Part shown: positions 50,327-60,848 of the stretch, piece by piece
How positions within the stretch are numbered: the stretch's first letter is position 1
Layout: every line of letters begins with the position of its first letter
Assembly: GCA_036705565.1 (NCBI GenBank)
Contig: JAUBUY010000021.1
Source: Microcoleus sp036705565
GTDB taxonomy: Bacteria; Cyanobacteriota; Cyanobacteriia; Cyanobacteriales; Microcoleaceae
Length of the DNA stretch: 64,000 bases
Reading direction: 5' to 3' (one strand)
Notes under the pieces: generated by a model
Told to the model about the DNA's origin: nothing
Database searches by the model: none
The model's input: the letters and a program-made list of their open reading frames with translations, nothing else
Made by a program: the position numbers and the translations under genes

Positions 50327-53300
50327 ATGGGTAACACGATCGATCCAAACAGAAACGTGCATCAAACAGAGCGAGGAACTCCATTCGCCGGCCAAAGCTG
50401 GTTAGTGGAAGAAAGAGATGCCTGCGGTGTGGGGTTTATTGCCAACCAAAGCGGCGAAGCTACGCACTCGATTATTGAAAAAGCGCTGCCAGCTTTAACT
50501 TGTCTGGAACATCGCGGCGGTTGCAGCGCTGACTCAGATTCCGGCGACGGTGCGGGTTTGATGACCGCGATTCCTTGGGAATTGCTGGATACTTGGTTCG
50601 CCGAACAGGGAATTGTGCCTCCCGCACGGGAAAACTGTGGCGTGGGAATGCTGTTTCTGTCTCAAGATAAATTTCAAGCGACTATAGCGCGGCAGGTGGT
50701 TGAGCAAGTTCTGACCGATCGCGGGCTGAAACTTTTGGGATGGCGCCAAGTTCCCATTGTACCATCGGTTTTGGGCGAGCAAGCGCTAGAAAATCAACCT
50801 CAAATCGAACAAGTAATTGTCAGTTCACCGCACGCTTCCGGAGACGAACTCGACAAACATCTATTTTTGGCGCGCCGCACCATCGGACACGCGCTGTCAA
50901 ATCGCCCCAACTTCACCCGCCGAGACTTTTATACTTGCTCTTTTTCCTGCCGCACGATCGTCTATAAAGGCATGGTGCGATCGGCCGTACTGGCAGAATT
51001 TTACCCAGACCTAAAAAATCCCGCTTATAAAAGCTCCTTTGCCGTCTATCACCGGCGCTTCAGCACCAACACCATGCCCCGGTGGCACTTAGCCCAGCCG
51101 ATGCGCTTGCTGGGACACAACGGCGAAATTAACACGCTGTTGGGCAATATTACCTGGATGAAGGCGCGGCAAGCCAATTTATCTCACCCGAATTGGACTC
51201 AAGCTGATATCGACACGTTCAACCCAATTGTCAATCCCGAAAGCAGCGATTCGGCCAACTTGGACAACGTGATGGAATTGTTGGTGCACTCCGGCCGCAC
51301 CCCCCTAGAATCCCTGACAATTCTGGTACCCGAAGCCTACAAAAATCAGCCGGATTTGGCTCCCTACCCAGAAATTGTCGATTTTTACGAGTATTACAGT
51401 GGCATTCAAGAACCTTGGGACGGCCCCGCACTGCTCGTGTTCAGCGACGGCAAACAAGTAGGTGCTACGCTCGATCGCAACGGTTTGCGGCCGGCCCGCT
51501 ACTGCATTACTAAAGACGGTTTGGTAATTGTCGCTTCCGAAGCCGGAGTTGTCGATATTCCCGAAGCAGATATTGTCGAAAAAGGCCGTTTGGGGCCCGG
51601 ACAAATGATTGCAGTTGACCTGCAAACTAAGGAAATTCTCAAAAATTGGCAACTAAAACAGCGAATTGCTAAGCGGCACCCCTACGGCGAATGGCTGAAA
51701 CAAAACCGCGAAATCTTGCAACCGCAGCCTTTTGCCGAAACAGCAACCCTCGACTCGCAAACGCTGTTAGCAACCCAAACTGCTTTTGGCTACACAGCCG
51801 AAGATTTGGACATGGTAATCGTCGAGATGGCGAGTTCTGGAAAAGAACCGACTTTCTGCATGGGCGACGACGCTCCCTTAGCTGTATTGTCAGAAAAGCC
51901 TCAGTTGCTGTACAACTATTTCAAACAGCGGTTCGCTCAAGTCACAAATCCGCCGATCGACCCCCTGCGCGAGGGGATGGTCATGTCCCTGACGATGAAT
52001 GTGGGCCTGCGGGGCAATTTACTGCAAGCAATCCCGGAAAATGCCAAGCTGCTAAAAATTGATTCCCCCGTACTCAACGACGCTGAACTATCTTTCTTGA
52101 AAGACCAAAAGTCTTTCACCGCAACCGAATTGTCAACGCTTTACAAAATTTCTGCCGGGCCTTCTGGTTTGAAAACAGCAGTCGAGCAACTTTGTCAAGA
52201 GGCGGCTGAAGCGGTGCGCGAGGGTTCGAGAATTCTGATTTTGAGCGATCGACCATCGAAGGAAGAAGGCGAATCTTCTGTGGGATTGAGTGCTGAATGT
52301 ACTTATATTCCGCCCTTCCTGGCAGTTGGCGCGGTTCACCACCACTTAATTAGCGTCGGGCTGCGGATGCAAACTTCGCTAGTTGTCGATACCGCCCAAT
52401 GTTGGAGCACTCACCACTTCGCTTGTTTGATGGGTTACGGGGCGGTGGCTGTTTGCCCTTACCTGGCCTTGGAAAGCGTGCGCGCCTGGTGGTCTGACGC
52501 CAAGACTCAAAATTTGATGCAGCACGGCAAAGTTCCCAATATTACCGTGACACAAGCTCAAGCTAGATACCGCACAGCGGTGGAAAACGGCTTGCTGAAG
52601 ATTATGTCGAAAATGGGGATTTCGCTGCTGTCTAGCTATCAGGGGGCGCAAATCTTTGAGGCGATCGGCATTGGCGGTGATTTGCTAGATTTGGGTTTCA
52701 AAGGCACTGTTTCCCGCATCGGCGGTTTGAGTGTGGCGGAACTCGCTAACGAGGTAATGTCTTTCCACAGTCAGGCTTTCCCAGAATTGCACCTCAAAAA
52801 GCTGGAAAATTACGGCTTTGTGCAGTACCGCCGGGGTGGTGAATATCACATGAACAGCCCGGAAATGGCGAAGGCTTTGCACAAGGCTGTGACTACTTTT
52901 AAGGCTCAAACTAACGGTAACGGCAATGGGACCGAACCAAAAATGAGACCCATGGGTCTCAAAAATTCGGAAACGGCTTACGATCATTACGAGGTTTACA
53001 AGCAACAGCTTGAAAACCGCCCGGTAACGGCTTTGCGCGATTTGCTGGATTTCCAGAGCGATCGCCCTTCCATTCCCATCGAAGACGTAGAATCTGTAGC
53101 AGATATTGTCAAGCGGTTCGCCACCGGCGGTATGTCCCTCGGCGCCTTGTCCCCGGAAGCCCACGAAACTCTCGCGATTGCGATGAACCGCATCGGCGGC
53201 AAATCGAACTCCGGCGAAGGGGGCGAAGATCCGGTGCGCTACAAAGTGCTAAACGATGTGAGCGAGGCCGGTTTCTCACAAACGCTACCTCACTTAAAAG

Positions 53301-55054
53301 GTTTGCAGAACGGCGATACAGCTTCTTCATCCATCAAACAGGTAGCTTCCGGGCGTTTCGGGGTGACTCCTGAGTACCTGATGAACGCCCAACAAATCGA
53401 AATTAAAATCGCACAAGGTGCGAAACCGGGTGAAGGCGGTCAATTGCCGGGGGCGAAAGTGAGCGAGTACATTGCTTATTTGCGCCGATCGAAACCGGGT
53501 GTGACGCTGATTTCGCCTCCTCCTCACCACGATATTTATTCGATCGAGGATTTGGCACAGTTGATTTTTGACTTGCACCAAATCAATCCGAAAGCAGGAG
53601 TTTCGGTGAAGTTGGTGTCGGAAGTTGGCATCGGGACTGTAGCCGCTGGTGTCGCCAAGGCAAATGCTGATGTGATTCAAATTTCCGGTCACGATGGCGG
53701 CACCGGTGCTTCGCCACTGAGTTCGATTAAGCACGCAGGTTCTCCGTGGGAACTCGGATTGACAGAAGTTCACCGGGTGCTAATGGAAAATAAATTGCGC
53801 GATCGAGTTTTGCTCCGCGTTGACGGTGGCTTTAAAAGCGGCTGGGACGTGATTGTAGGCGCTTTGATGGGCGGCGAAGAGTACGGTTTCGGCACGGTGG
53901 CAATGATTGCAGAAGGCTGCATTATGGCTCGCGTTTGCCACATGAATAGTTGTCCCGTGGGTGTGACAACTCAACAAGAACACTTGCGGAAACGGTTCCC
54001 CGGAACGCCGGAACACGTTGTTAATTTCTTCTATTTCGTAGCACAAGAAGTGCGGAGTTTGCTGGCGAAATTGGGTTATAAGTCGATCGCAGATATCATC
54101 GGCCGCGCGGATTTGCTGAAAATGCGCGAGGGGGTGCAACTAACTAAAACCCAAGCGATTAATTTGGATTGTTTGACTAAGTTACCGGATACTAAGAGCG
54201 ATCGATCTTTCTTGATCCACGGCGACGTACACACCAACGGGCCTGTGTTAGACGATGATTTGCTGGCGGATGCTGAGATTCAAAGTGCGATCGCCAATCA
54301 CGGCACTGTTAGCAAGAGTGTCAACTTGGTGAATACCGATCGCACTGTAGGCGCAAGAATCAGTGGTGCGATCGCACAGCAACACGGCAACACCGGCTTT
54401 AGCGGTCAAATCACCCTCAACTTCACTGGTAGCGCGGGCCAAAGCTTCGGCGCGTTCAATTTGCCAGGGATGACGCTGGTACTGTCAGGCCAAGCCAACG
54501 ACTACGTTGGTAAAGGGATGCACGGCGGCGAAATCGCGATCGCACCGCCGGCTGGTGCGACTTATGATGCTTCCGAAAATGCGATCGTCGGTAACACTTG
54601 TTTGTACGGTGCGACGGGCGGAACTCTGTTGGCTGCGGGCAAAGCTGGCGAAAGGTTTGCGGTGCGTAACTCGATGGCGAAAGCAGTCATTGAAGGTGCG
54701 GGCGATCACTGCTGCGAGTACATGACGGGCGGCGCGATCGTCGTGTTAGGAAAAGTCGGCCGCAACGTCGGCGCTGGAATGACGGGCGGCTTGGCTTATT
54801 TCCTCGATGAAGATGGGACTTTCCCGGCTCACGTCAACGGGGAGATTGTGAAGATGCAGCGCGTTTGTACGGCGGCTGGGGAGGCGCAATTGAAGGAGTT
54901 GATTGAGGCTCAGCGCGATCGAACCGGCAGCAAGAAAGCTGAGAAGATTTTAGCAAATTGGTCGGAATATTTGCCTAAGTTCTGGCAAGTTGTGCCGCCA
55001 AGTGAAGCGAATTCGCCGGAGGCTTCGGAACAAAAGATTGCTGTGGAAGTTTAA
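50327..55054 (+). CDS. gltS: Ferredoxin-dependent glutamate synthase (Fd-GOGAT)
   Basis: 1575 residues. After a short propeptide, Cys33 (DACGVGF) starts the class II glutamine amidotransferase domain (to about 430). A central domain precedes the FMN-binding barrel (about 880-1260), which has VASGRFGVTPEYL, GAKPGEGGQLPG and GHDGGTGASP. The 3Fe-4S cysteines are CIMARVCHMNSC (Cx5Cx4C). A C-terminal GXGXG beta-helix closes the protein. An insert around 975-990 (SEAGFSQTLPHLKG) before VASGRFG is the ferredoxin loop that NADPH-type subunits lack. It makes two glutamates from glutamine and 2-oxoglutarate and is the main nitrogen-assimilation partner of GS. It is monocistronic with a long upstream region. 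Confidence 0.97.
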   Translation: MGNTIDPNRNVHQTERGTPFAGQSWLVEERDACGVGFIANQSGEATHSIIEKALPALTCLEHRGGCSADSDSGDGAGLMTAIPWELLDTWFAEQGIVPPARENCGVGMLFLSQDKFQATIARQVVEQVLTDRGLKLLGWRQVPIVPSVLGEQALENQPQIEQVIVSSPHASGDELDKHLFLARRTIGHALSNRPNFTRRDFYTCSFSCRTIVYKGMVRSAVLAEFYPDLKNPAYKSSFAVYHRRFSTNTMPRWHLAQPMRLLGHNGEINTLLGNITWMKARQANLSHPNWTQADIDTFNPIVNPESSDSANLDNVMELLVHSGRTPLESLTILVPEAYKNQPDLAPYPEIVDFYEYYSGIQEPWDGPALLVFSDGKQVGATLDRNGLRPARYCITKDGLVIVASEAGVVDIPEADIVEKGRLGPGQMIAVDLQTKEILKNWQLKQRIAKRHPYGEWLKQNREILQPQPFAETATLDSQTLLATQTAFGYTAEDLDMVIVEMASSGKEPTFCMGDDAPLAVLSEKPQLLYNYFKQRFAQVTNPPIDPLREGMVMSLTMNVGLRGNLLQAIPENAKLLKIDSPVLNDAELSFLKDQKSFTATELSTLYKISAGPSGLKTAVEQLCQEAAEAVREGSRILILSDRPSKEEGESSVGLSAECTYIPPFLAVGAVHHHLISVGLRMQTSLVVDTAQCWSTHHFACLMGYGAVAVCPYLALESVRAWWSDAKTQNLMQHGKVPNITVTQAQARYRTAVENGLLKIMSKMGISLLSSYQGAQIFEAIGIGGDLLDLGFKGTVSRIGGLSVAELANEVMSFHSQAFPELHLKKLENYGFVQYRRGGEYHMNSPEMAKALHKAVTTFKAQTNGNGNGTEPKMRPMGLKNSETAYDHYEVYKQQLENRPVTALRDLLDFQSDRPSIPIEDVESVADIVKRFATGGMSLGALSPEAHETLAIAMNRIGGKSNSGEGGEDPVRYKVLNDVSEAGFSQTLPHLKGLQNGDTASSSIKQVASGRFGVTPEYLMNAQQIEIKIAQGAKPGEGGQLPGAKVSEYIAYLRRSKPGVTLISPPPHHDIYSIEDLAQLIFDLHQINPKAGVSVKLVSEVGIGTVAAGVAKANADVIQISGHDGGTGASPLSSIKHAGSPWELGLTEVHRVLMENKLRDRVLLRVDGGFKSGWDVIVGALMGGEEYGFGTVAMIAEGCIMARVCHMNSCPVGVTTQQEHLRKRFPGTPEHVVNFFYFVAQEVRSLLAKLGYKSIADIIGRADLLKMREGVQLTKTQAINLDCLTKLPDTKSDRSFLIHGDVHTNGPVLDDDLLADAEIQSAIANHGTVSKSVNLVNTDRTVGARISGAIAQQHGNTGFSGQITLNFTGSAGQSFGAFNLPGMTLVLSGQANDYVGKGMHGGEIAIAPPAGATYDASENAIVGNTCLYGATGGTLLAAGKAGERFAVRNSMAKAVIEGAGDHCCEYMTGGAIVVLGKVGRNVGAGMTGGLAYFLDEDGTFPAHVNGEIVKMQRVCTAAGEAQLKELIEAQRDRTGSKKAEKILANWSEYLPKFWQVVPPSEANSPEASEQKIAVEV

Positions 55055-55278
55055 TTTTTCAGTTGATTAAATAGATGAGGGGCGACGCGAGTTGCCTCTT
55101 TTTTCATCTTCATATCAAATCCCTTGGTATCGAAATTTTTCATCTCTCTCTTCTCTTCCTCAGCGTCCTCTGCGCTCTCTGCGGTTTAATCATTCCTTTG
55201 ATTTTATGCCCAAATGCTTCACCCTGCCCCAAGGAGAAGTTCATACCACAAAGGATGCTTAATAAGCAGGAATGAAGT

Positions 55279-55698
55279 TTAAGAAAACCAGTTTTCGATC
55301 ACCAAATCTTGAAAGTTTGCATAATCAGCAACATTTCGTGTCACCAGAATCAGATTATTGACTTTAGCGATCGCTGCAATTTGCCCATCAGCATAAGACG
55401 GTGTAAGACCCATCGGAATAAGTCGGGCTCGTTCTTTAGCGAACCACTCAGCCGCTTCTTGGGTATAAGGTAAAATTGGTAATTTTACTTTCACTTCTTC
55501 CTGAAGATAGGCTTCGATCGCGCGGCGGCGCTTAGAGTCTGGCATTCGATAGCAGCCTAGCAGAACTTCTTGCCAAACGATCGAGGCGATCGCAACAGTG
55601 GATTTTGCCTCAATTAGTTGAGTCATCACATTGGCATTTGGAAGAGGACGAAGAGGTTCGGAGATAATATTGGTATCGAGTAAATAACGCAGCGTCAT
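55279..55698 (-). CDS. vapC: VapC-type PIN-domain toxin
   Basis: 139 residues. PIN domain with acidic residues Asp8 (LLDTNIISE), a Glu near 44 (WQEVLLG), Asp103 (SYADGQIAAIA) and the C-terminal TRNVADYANF. Predicted endoribonuclease toxin (tRNA or rRNA cleavage in the family). It starts 4 bases inside the stop of the antitoxin gene (ATGA), the usual coupling. Confidence 0.85.
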   Translation of the reverse strand: MTLRYLLDTNIISEPLRPLPNANVMTQLIEAKSTVAIASIVWQEVLLGCYRMPDSKRRRAIEAYLQEEVKVKLPILPYTQEAAEWFAKERARLIPMGLTPSYADGQIAAIAKVNNLILVTRNVADYANFQDLVIENWFS

Positions 55699-55964
55699 TC
55701 AAAGATGACCTCGCGGCCTACAAAAGTTCGATCGCGAATATCTCCCCAAATTTCATCAGGATTTAAACCCAGTTCATGCAGTTGATATTTTTCACGAAAT
55801 GCACTGAGAGATTCTCCAAAGCTCAGTTCGAGATTCTGTGGCTGTTTGCGGCGTTGAATGTATTCGCGCAAGGCGATTTCAACTAAGGTTTCGATCGCAA
55901 TTTCTCGTTCCAGTTCGATCGCCTCTTGCAGCAGTGCCGTATCCACATTTAGGTTCGTCACCAT
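55695..55964 (-). CDS. vapB: VapB-type antitoxin (DUF2191-like)
   Basis: 89 residues. The N-terminal strand VTNLNVDTALLQEAI and helix IAIETLVEIALREYIQRRK give a ribbon-helix-helix DNA-binding head. The tail SFGESLSAFREKYQLHE and NPDEIWGDIRDRTFVGREVIFE would wrap the toxin. Part of a type II toxin-antitoxin pair with vapC and probably autoregulating it. Confidence 0.8.
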   Translation of the reverse strand: MVTNLNVDTALLQEAIELEREIAIETLVEIALREYIQRRKQPQNLELSFGESLSAFREKYQLHELGLNPDEIWGDIRDRTFVGREVIFE

Positions 55965-56063
55965 TGGCTTTCCTCTTTTAATCGTTGTTTTATTATAAAT
56001 GCAATCAATCCAAAACTGTTCTAGACTTTCTCAAAGGTTGACAATCTAAAATATAACATTCTA

Positions 56064-59000
56064 TCAAATCAGTCTGGCGATCGGCATTCGCGGAGGTGCT
56101 GTTTTCCACATCAAATCTATTTCTTCCGGTGTCAATCCATAAGCTTGATTAACTAAATCGGATAAACGGTGTTCGAGTCTCAACGCCTCAGCTTTGCGAG
56201 ATTGAATGGCCGGTGCATATTCATTATAAGTTTCGCGGACTGCTTTTAGTCCAGCAACGCCGAGAGGATCGGATGATTTAGTTTTCGGCATTCGCTTTCT
56301 GATTTCTGCTACAAACTCGGCAAAGGAAAGGGCAGAAAAATCTTCGAGTTTTTGTCCTAGTTTATCAATTAAATAAGTGATTTCCAGCCAGTGCAAGACA
56401 TCTCGGTGAGTTTGTTGATTAGTTTTGGCAATTTCAATTAAACGGCTGACAATTAATTCGACTTCGGCACGAATTGAGTCAGTTGGTGGTGCGATGGGTA
56501 AAGTTTCTACCTGTTCTCTAAACATTCGGAGTGTGTCATTGATTCCTTTTTGCAAAATGTGGTGACAAATCCACCAAGTTATTGGCGAACACAGCCACCC
56601 AAGCATATAAAGATTTCCTGTTGGCCATAGATAGCAAGTATTCACTGGGTATACCTCTTGATCGAGGATGCAAAACCAAGAATAAGTAGCCAAATCTTGA
56701 GTGATAATTTTTGGTTCTTGAAAAATGTTATAGTAGGCACACGATCGCAGTTCCCACCAGTAACGCCCTTGATCGGAACGCTTAGACAGTTTTTCTTGCA
56801 TCGGCTTCATATACTTATATACCGATGGAAATGTTTGTGCAAATATTTCCTCTGCTTGATCGTTTGCTTTACTCCACGGCCATACACTATCGCTGCTAGA
56901 CTTCAGCAAAATAATCCAAAGATTTGCCCACTCTGGACTCCAGCGTTTAATATCTTGACCTCGTAAATAAGGCTTGATGATTTCAGCGGATTTAGGGTCT
57001 GCTTGAACCAGACTATTTTTAGTAGCTTCATCAATCAAAAAAGCTTCGTTAAATCCTGTTTTTATGCCATATAAAGGCTTAACCCCTGCAAAATCTTTTA
57101 GCGGAAAACCCACTCGTTGAATTTTCTGCATCAACTCATCAACAGCCGGAGGTTCCAGACTCCAAGCATTCGCAGTGAAACGATTTCGCGAAATTTGATA
57201 ACCGTGTTGTTGAACGTATTGTGTAAGGTTGATATTAGCAATATCTTCGCGCGGAACCGGACAAACAATCACAGGCGAATTAGGTTCAGATTTACCTGGC
57301 TCAATCTCGCTTTCAGTTTCAGAGATACATAGAGAAGCGTTAGGTTTTCTGACTGCGACAATACAGGGAAAAGTATCAGCCTCCTCAAAAATTGGCGCGT
57401 GTCCGAAATCAATAATTTGCTCTAGTAAACCTTGACTGGCAAAGAACTTGCGTAGAGGTTCGCCGTATCCAGACCTCAGCCATTTATTTGTGACAATATA
57501 CGAAAGCACTCCCCCCGGTTTGAGAATCTTTAATCCGAGTTCATAAAAGTAAGTATAAAGGTCTGCTACGCCGTTATAGGATTCATAATTTGCTTGCAAG
57601 TATGGTTTAATTGGAGATAGCAACTCCTGCCGCACGTAAGGCGGATTGCCAAGGACAACATCAAAACCGCCATCAGCAAAAATCTGGGGAAATTCAGCTT
57701 GCCAATCAAACGCTGTATCTGCTACATTACTGTCAGCGACGAGCGAGTTTCCCGCTTTAATATTATCATCCAAATACGTCAGGGTTTTACCAGGTTCGGC
57801 AGTCTTCAACCACAGAGAAAGTTTGGTAATTTCCGCCGATTCCGGCAGCAAATCTACGCCGTACAGGTTGTTGCTTAAAATGCTTCTGTCAAATTCCAGC
57901 GAGTTGCCGTCTTTTGGCTTACAGCCCAAAGCATTCAATTCGCGATCGACTCTTTCGTACTGCTGCATCAAATAATCAAAAGCCGCAATCAAAAAAGCAC
58001 CCGAACCGCACGCCGGATCGATGACGCGCGTTTTTTGCAGCACTTCGTCTCGATACGCTTTCCAAAACTTAATTGCAGTTTTCTTTGGTGGCTGAACCGA
58101 CTCTTCAGCAACTTCGCCCATTAGGAATAAATCGCGCAATTCTTGCTCTCGCCGCTGCAAATAGCCACCGAGAGAAACCTCGACAATATATTGAGTAATA
58201 TAAGCAGGCGTGTAAAACACACCTTGAGTTTTCCGCTTGCCTTTTTTCTGATTGTATTCCTGTCCGGCAGTTTCAGCATTTAATTCTTCCAAATCTGTAA
58301 CAGACTGCTCGAAAATATGCCCCAAAATATCAACAGAAACTTCGGTATCAAAATCAAATCTGGTCAGCTTATTAAGCAGACTGCATAAGGGATTTGGCAC
58401 AGTCAATTGTGCGTCTAAAACCGGATCGAATTTAAATAAACCGCCGTTGTATCCCGGTACAGGAGGGTCATCATTTCCCACATCAACCCAGCGAAATACA
58501 GATTGATAATTTTCCCAAATTGATCTAGGATTGTATTGGTCTTTGTGGTCGTGAGCGTTGCTGAGGGTGTTTCGCGGCAGCAACCCTTTATCTTCACAAA
58601 AAGCAATGAATAAAACGCGGTCTAAAGTTTTTTGAGCTTTTTCGATAAGTACGCGATCGCGGTTGGGGATATCCTGCGGCCCAGTAAAGCGAAAATGTTT
58701 GACGAGAGCGAGTCGAATTGCTTTGTACTCTTGATATAATTTATTGGTAATTTCCTCTTGAGCTTCGTCAGAGTCTTTTAACAGTCTGTCAATAACAGAA
58801 ACTGTTTGAGCTTGGTTTTGAGGCAAAAAATTGCGGCGACACAGCAGAAAGTAAAACCGCTTAAAAGCTGCAATATCCGCCAAATCAGTTAGAAAAAATT
58901 GTTCGTAATAAGCAGGAGTTTTATTGGTATGATAAAGTCGCAACTCTCGATAATTCGAGACAATAATCCAGCGACAATCCGGTGTATAATTAGCGTAGCG

Positions 59001-59444
59001 CCAACCTTGGTCAACTGCTGACTCGGCTCGACCGGATGCAGTACGGTCTAAATCATTTTTTGCTCCTTTTAGTTCAATGGGAGCAATAACTTTTCCTTGT
59101 AATTTAACTTTGCCTTTAGGATTGCCAGCAGCAGTAAAAAAGCCGATCGCCCCGTCAGCAGAACCGCCGCCATCAGATATCGTTTGTTCCGCGTTAATTT
59201 CCCAAGCTTTCCCCGCACCTTGAATTACCGAGCAATATCCCAAAATATCCTGAAAAATATCATTAATAAAACTGCCGTGCAGCGAAACTTCTTTAACTTC
59301 GTCTAACGTACCCATTTTAAGTGCAGCAATCCACGTTCCCAATTTTTGGCGGCGCACTTCCATATCTTGCGGAAAGCTAAAAGCACGCAAAGCAGTGTTG
59401 AGTGTTTTGCTGTGAAAAAGGGCGCGAGTAGAGCGATTTGTCAT
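56064..59444 (-). CDS. Type IIG restriction-modification enzyme (Eco57I-like N6-adenine methylase and nuclease)
   Basis: 1126 residues. The N-terminal part has a PD-(D/E)xK nuclease signature (SADGAIGFF with Asp97, then APIELKGAK with Glu124/Lys126). The methylase domain has KTQGVFYTPAYITQYIV, motif I with Asp476 (VIDPACGSGAF) and motif IV NPPY at 600 (VLGNPPYVRQELL). A C-terminal TaqI-like recognition domain (about 780-1090) contains YGIKTGFNEAFLID and YLRGQDIKRW. A single chain that methylates and cuts, so no separate S or R gene is needed. Target unknown. It is part of an accessory patch with VapBC and Uma2. All key motifs are intact. Confidence 0.88.
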   Translation of the reverse strand: MTNRSTRALFHSKTLNTALRAFSFPQDMEVRRQKLGTWIAALKMGTLDEVKEVSLHGSFINDIFQDILGYCSVIQGAGKAWEINAEQTISDGGGSADGAIGFFTAAGNPKGKVKLQGKVIAPIELKGAKNDLDRTASGRAESAVDQGWRYANYTPDCRWIIVSNYRELRLYHTNKTPAYYEQFFLTDLADIAAFKRFYFLLCRRNFLPQNQAQTVSVIDRLLKDSDEAQEEITNKLYQEYKAIRLALVKHFRFTGPQDIPNRDRVLIEKAQKTLDRVLFIAFCEDKGLLPRNTLSNAHDHKDQYNPRSIWENYQSVFRWVDVGNDDPPVPGYNGGLFKFDPVLDAQLTVPNPLCSLLNKLTRFDFDTEVSVDILGHIFEQSVTDLEELNAETAGQEYNQKKGKRKTQGVFYTPAYITQYIVEVSLGGYLQRREQELRDLFLMGEVAEESVQPPKKTAIKFWKAYRDEVLQKTRVIDPACGSGAFLIAAFDYLMQQYERVDRELNALGCKPKDGNSLEFDRSILSNNLYGVDLLPESAEITKLSLWLKTAEPGKTLTYLDDNIKAGNSLVADSNVADTAFDWQAEFPQIFADGGFDVVLGNPPYVRQELLSPIKPYLQANYESYNGVADLYTYFYELGLKILKPGGVLSYIVTNKWLRSGYGEPLRKFFASQGLLEQIIDFGHAPIFEEADTFPCIVAVRKPNASLCISETESEIEPGKSEPNSPVIVCPVPREDIANINLTQYVQQHGYQISRNRFTANAWSLEPPAVDELMQKIQRVGFPLKDFAGVKPLYGIKTGFNEAFLIDEATKNSLVQADPKSAEIIKPYLRGQDIKRWSPEWANLWIILLKSSSDSVWPWSKANDQAEEIFAQTFPSVYKYMKPMQEKLSKRSDQGRYWWELRSCAYYNIFQEPKIITQDLATYSWFCILDQEVYPVNTCYLWPTGNLYMLGWLCSPITWWICHHILQKGINDTLRMFREQVETLPIAPPTDSIRAEVELIVSRLIEIAKTNQQTHRDVLHWLEITYLIDKLGQKLEDFSALSFAEFVAEIRKRMPKTKSSDPLGVAGLKAVRETYNEYAPAIQSRKAEALRLEHRLSDLVNQAYGLTPEEIDLMWKTAPPRMPIARLI

Positions 59445-59498
59445 AAAGTTGAAAAGGCGATCGAGTTAATTTTACAGCAAAAAAGCGGTTGTGAAATC

Positions 59499-60086
59499 CT
59501 AACTAGCGGGAGTCGTTTCAAATCTAATCCCTTCATAAATTTCGCCCAATTGAATTTGAAACGGCAGCGAAGTCAAAGCCAGCACTGCATCTGCCGATTC
59601 GTATTCACTTAAAAGCCACTTATTTTCCGAAATCTTGACAAACTGCTCCACATAAAATTTATACTGATCGATTAAAATATATTCTCGAAACTCAGGAATC
59701 GAGCGATAATAATCAAACTTATCCCCTTGGTCGTAATTTTTCGTACTTTTTGACAAAACTTCAACAATCATCAAAGGATTAATTATTGTATCTGTGCGAT
59801 CGTCTAAAAGCACTGGTTCGCCTTGAACCACCATCACATCTGGATAAGTATAGAGATGATAGCGCGGTATCGACAACCGTAAGTCACCGATAAAAGCCTT
59901 ATAGTTTTGCCCCCGGAGCGCAAATTTTAAATGTGCATAAAAATTGCCCGCAATATCATTATGATTTGGAGTACCACCAGTCATAGGAACTATCTCGCCA
60001 TCAATATATTCACTTTTAGACTCGGCCACTTCCTCTAGTGCCAAATATTCCTCTGGCGAGTAGAGTTTTTGAGTTTGGGTTAACAT
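59499..60086 (-). CDS. Uma2 family endonuclease (DUF820)
   Basis: 195 residues. SPEEYLALEEVAESKSEYIDGEIVPM is the typical N-terminus. The PD-(D/E)xK-type core has YTYPDVMVVQ (Asp) and PLMIVEVLSKSTKNYDQGDKFDYYR (Glu and the conserved KxxxYR). The family is hugely expanded in cyanobacteria and its role is unclear. It follows the RM gene on the minus strand with a 54-bp gap upstream of it. Confidence 0.85.
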   Translation of the reverse strand: MLTQTQKLYSPEEYLALEEVAESKSEYIDGEIVPMTGGTPNHNDIAGNFYAHLKFALRGQNYKAFIGDLRLSIPRYHLYTYPDVMVVQGEPVLLDDRTDTIINPLMIVEVLSKSTKNYDQGDKFDYYRSIPEFREYILIDQYKFYVEQFVKISENKWLLSEYESADAVLALTSLPFQIQLGEIYEGIRFETTPAS

Positions 60087-60490
60087 AGTTTATATCCTCA
60101 ACAGCCGTGCATTTTGTTTTAATTAAAAGTACACCTATTTTACCAAATTTGAATCGGGTCAGGGTGCGATCGCACTGCTATCAAATCAGTTATAGTCCAA
60201 GGTCGATCCTCTTCGTTGGCGTAGCCCCCGTAGGGGCGGGCTTCGCTAACGCACCCTACCCCCTCAAAAAAGCGTGAGCGTTCGCTCAAGAGTCAAAAGC
60301 GCCACATCTAAAGCTGAGCTAGCTCTCATTTACTTTGCATATTGTAATTATTAAGAAAAGCTATCATTTTTTCTCACTAGCTTTCCGCTGCTCCCTCCGG
60401 GTTTTACAGCAAAAGTTAAATACAGGTGAGCCGATCTGCACGAAGTGAAAAGTTTTGTTACAATAGGTAAGCTGTTACAAATCGTAACTT
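60087..60490. other. Spacer without a gene
   Basis: It holds a GTAGCCCCCGTAGGGGCGGGCTTCGC palindrome near 60220. A TTGTTACAAT..CTGTTACAAATCGTAAC stretch near 60450-60485 looks like the promoter of the small gene at 60491. Nothing else can be supported. Confidence 0.5.
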
Positions 60491-60694
60491 ATGCTGGTTC
60501 CTATTTTAATAATTGACGTTGCCCTCGTTGCCTGGTCTTTGCACTTAATGCAAGAGGCGATCGCGCAACGGGAATTTTCACTAATGCTAGCCGGCACCCT
60601 AGTTGCGGTATCAGCCGCCGCCCTGCTAGTCGTCTACTTCCTCATGGGGTCTTGTTTGAGCCATTTGAGCGAAATATCCCAACACACTTACTAA
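60491..60694 (+). CDS. Small two-TM hypothetical membrane protein
   Basis: 67 residues. Two hydrophobic helices (about 2-20 and 30-53) are separated by QEAIAQREFS; the tail GSCLSHLSEISQHTY is polar. No known family is recognised. It lies directly upstream of a tRNA gene on the same strand. Codon use is consistent with a real gene, but no clear ribosome-binding site is seen. Confidence 0.5.
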   Translation: MLVPILIIDVALVAWSLHLMQEAIAQREFSLMLAGTLVAVSAAALLVVYFLMGSCLSHLSEISQHTY

Positions 60695-60848
60695 ATGATA
60701 GTAGGCGATTGACCATTGTCCAGAAGCGAGGAGAGTTTGGTGGAAAAAAAGCCGAAAGCCTTGCCAGCCGAAGGCTCAAAACTAATTTCCCCAAAAAGCT
60801 TGACAAATATTGGTCAGTTAAGGCATGATTGAGAGCGCGAAAAGAAAG

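Noticed and set aside
55075..55275. 66-residue ORF after gltS
   Set aside because: It reads through a CTCAGCGTCCTCTGCGCTCTCTGCGG-type dispersed cyanobacterial repeat and has no protein-like features or ribosome-binding site.
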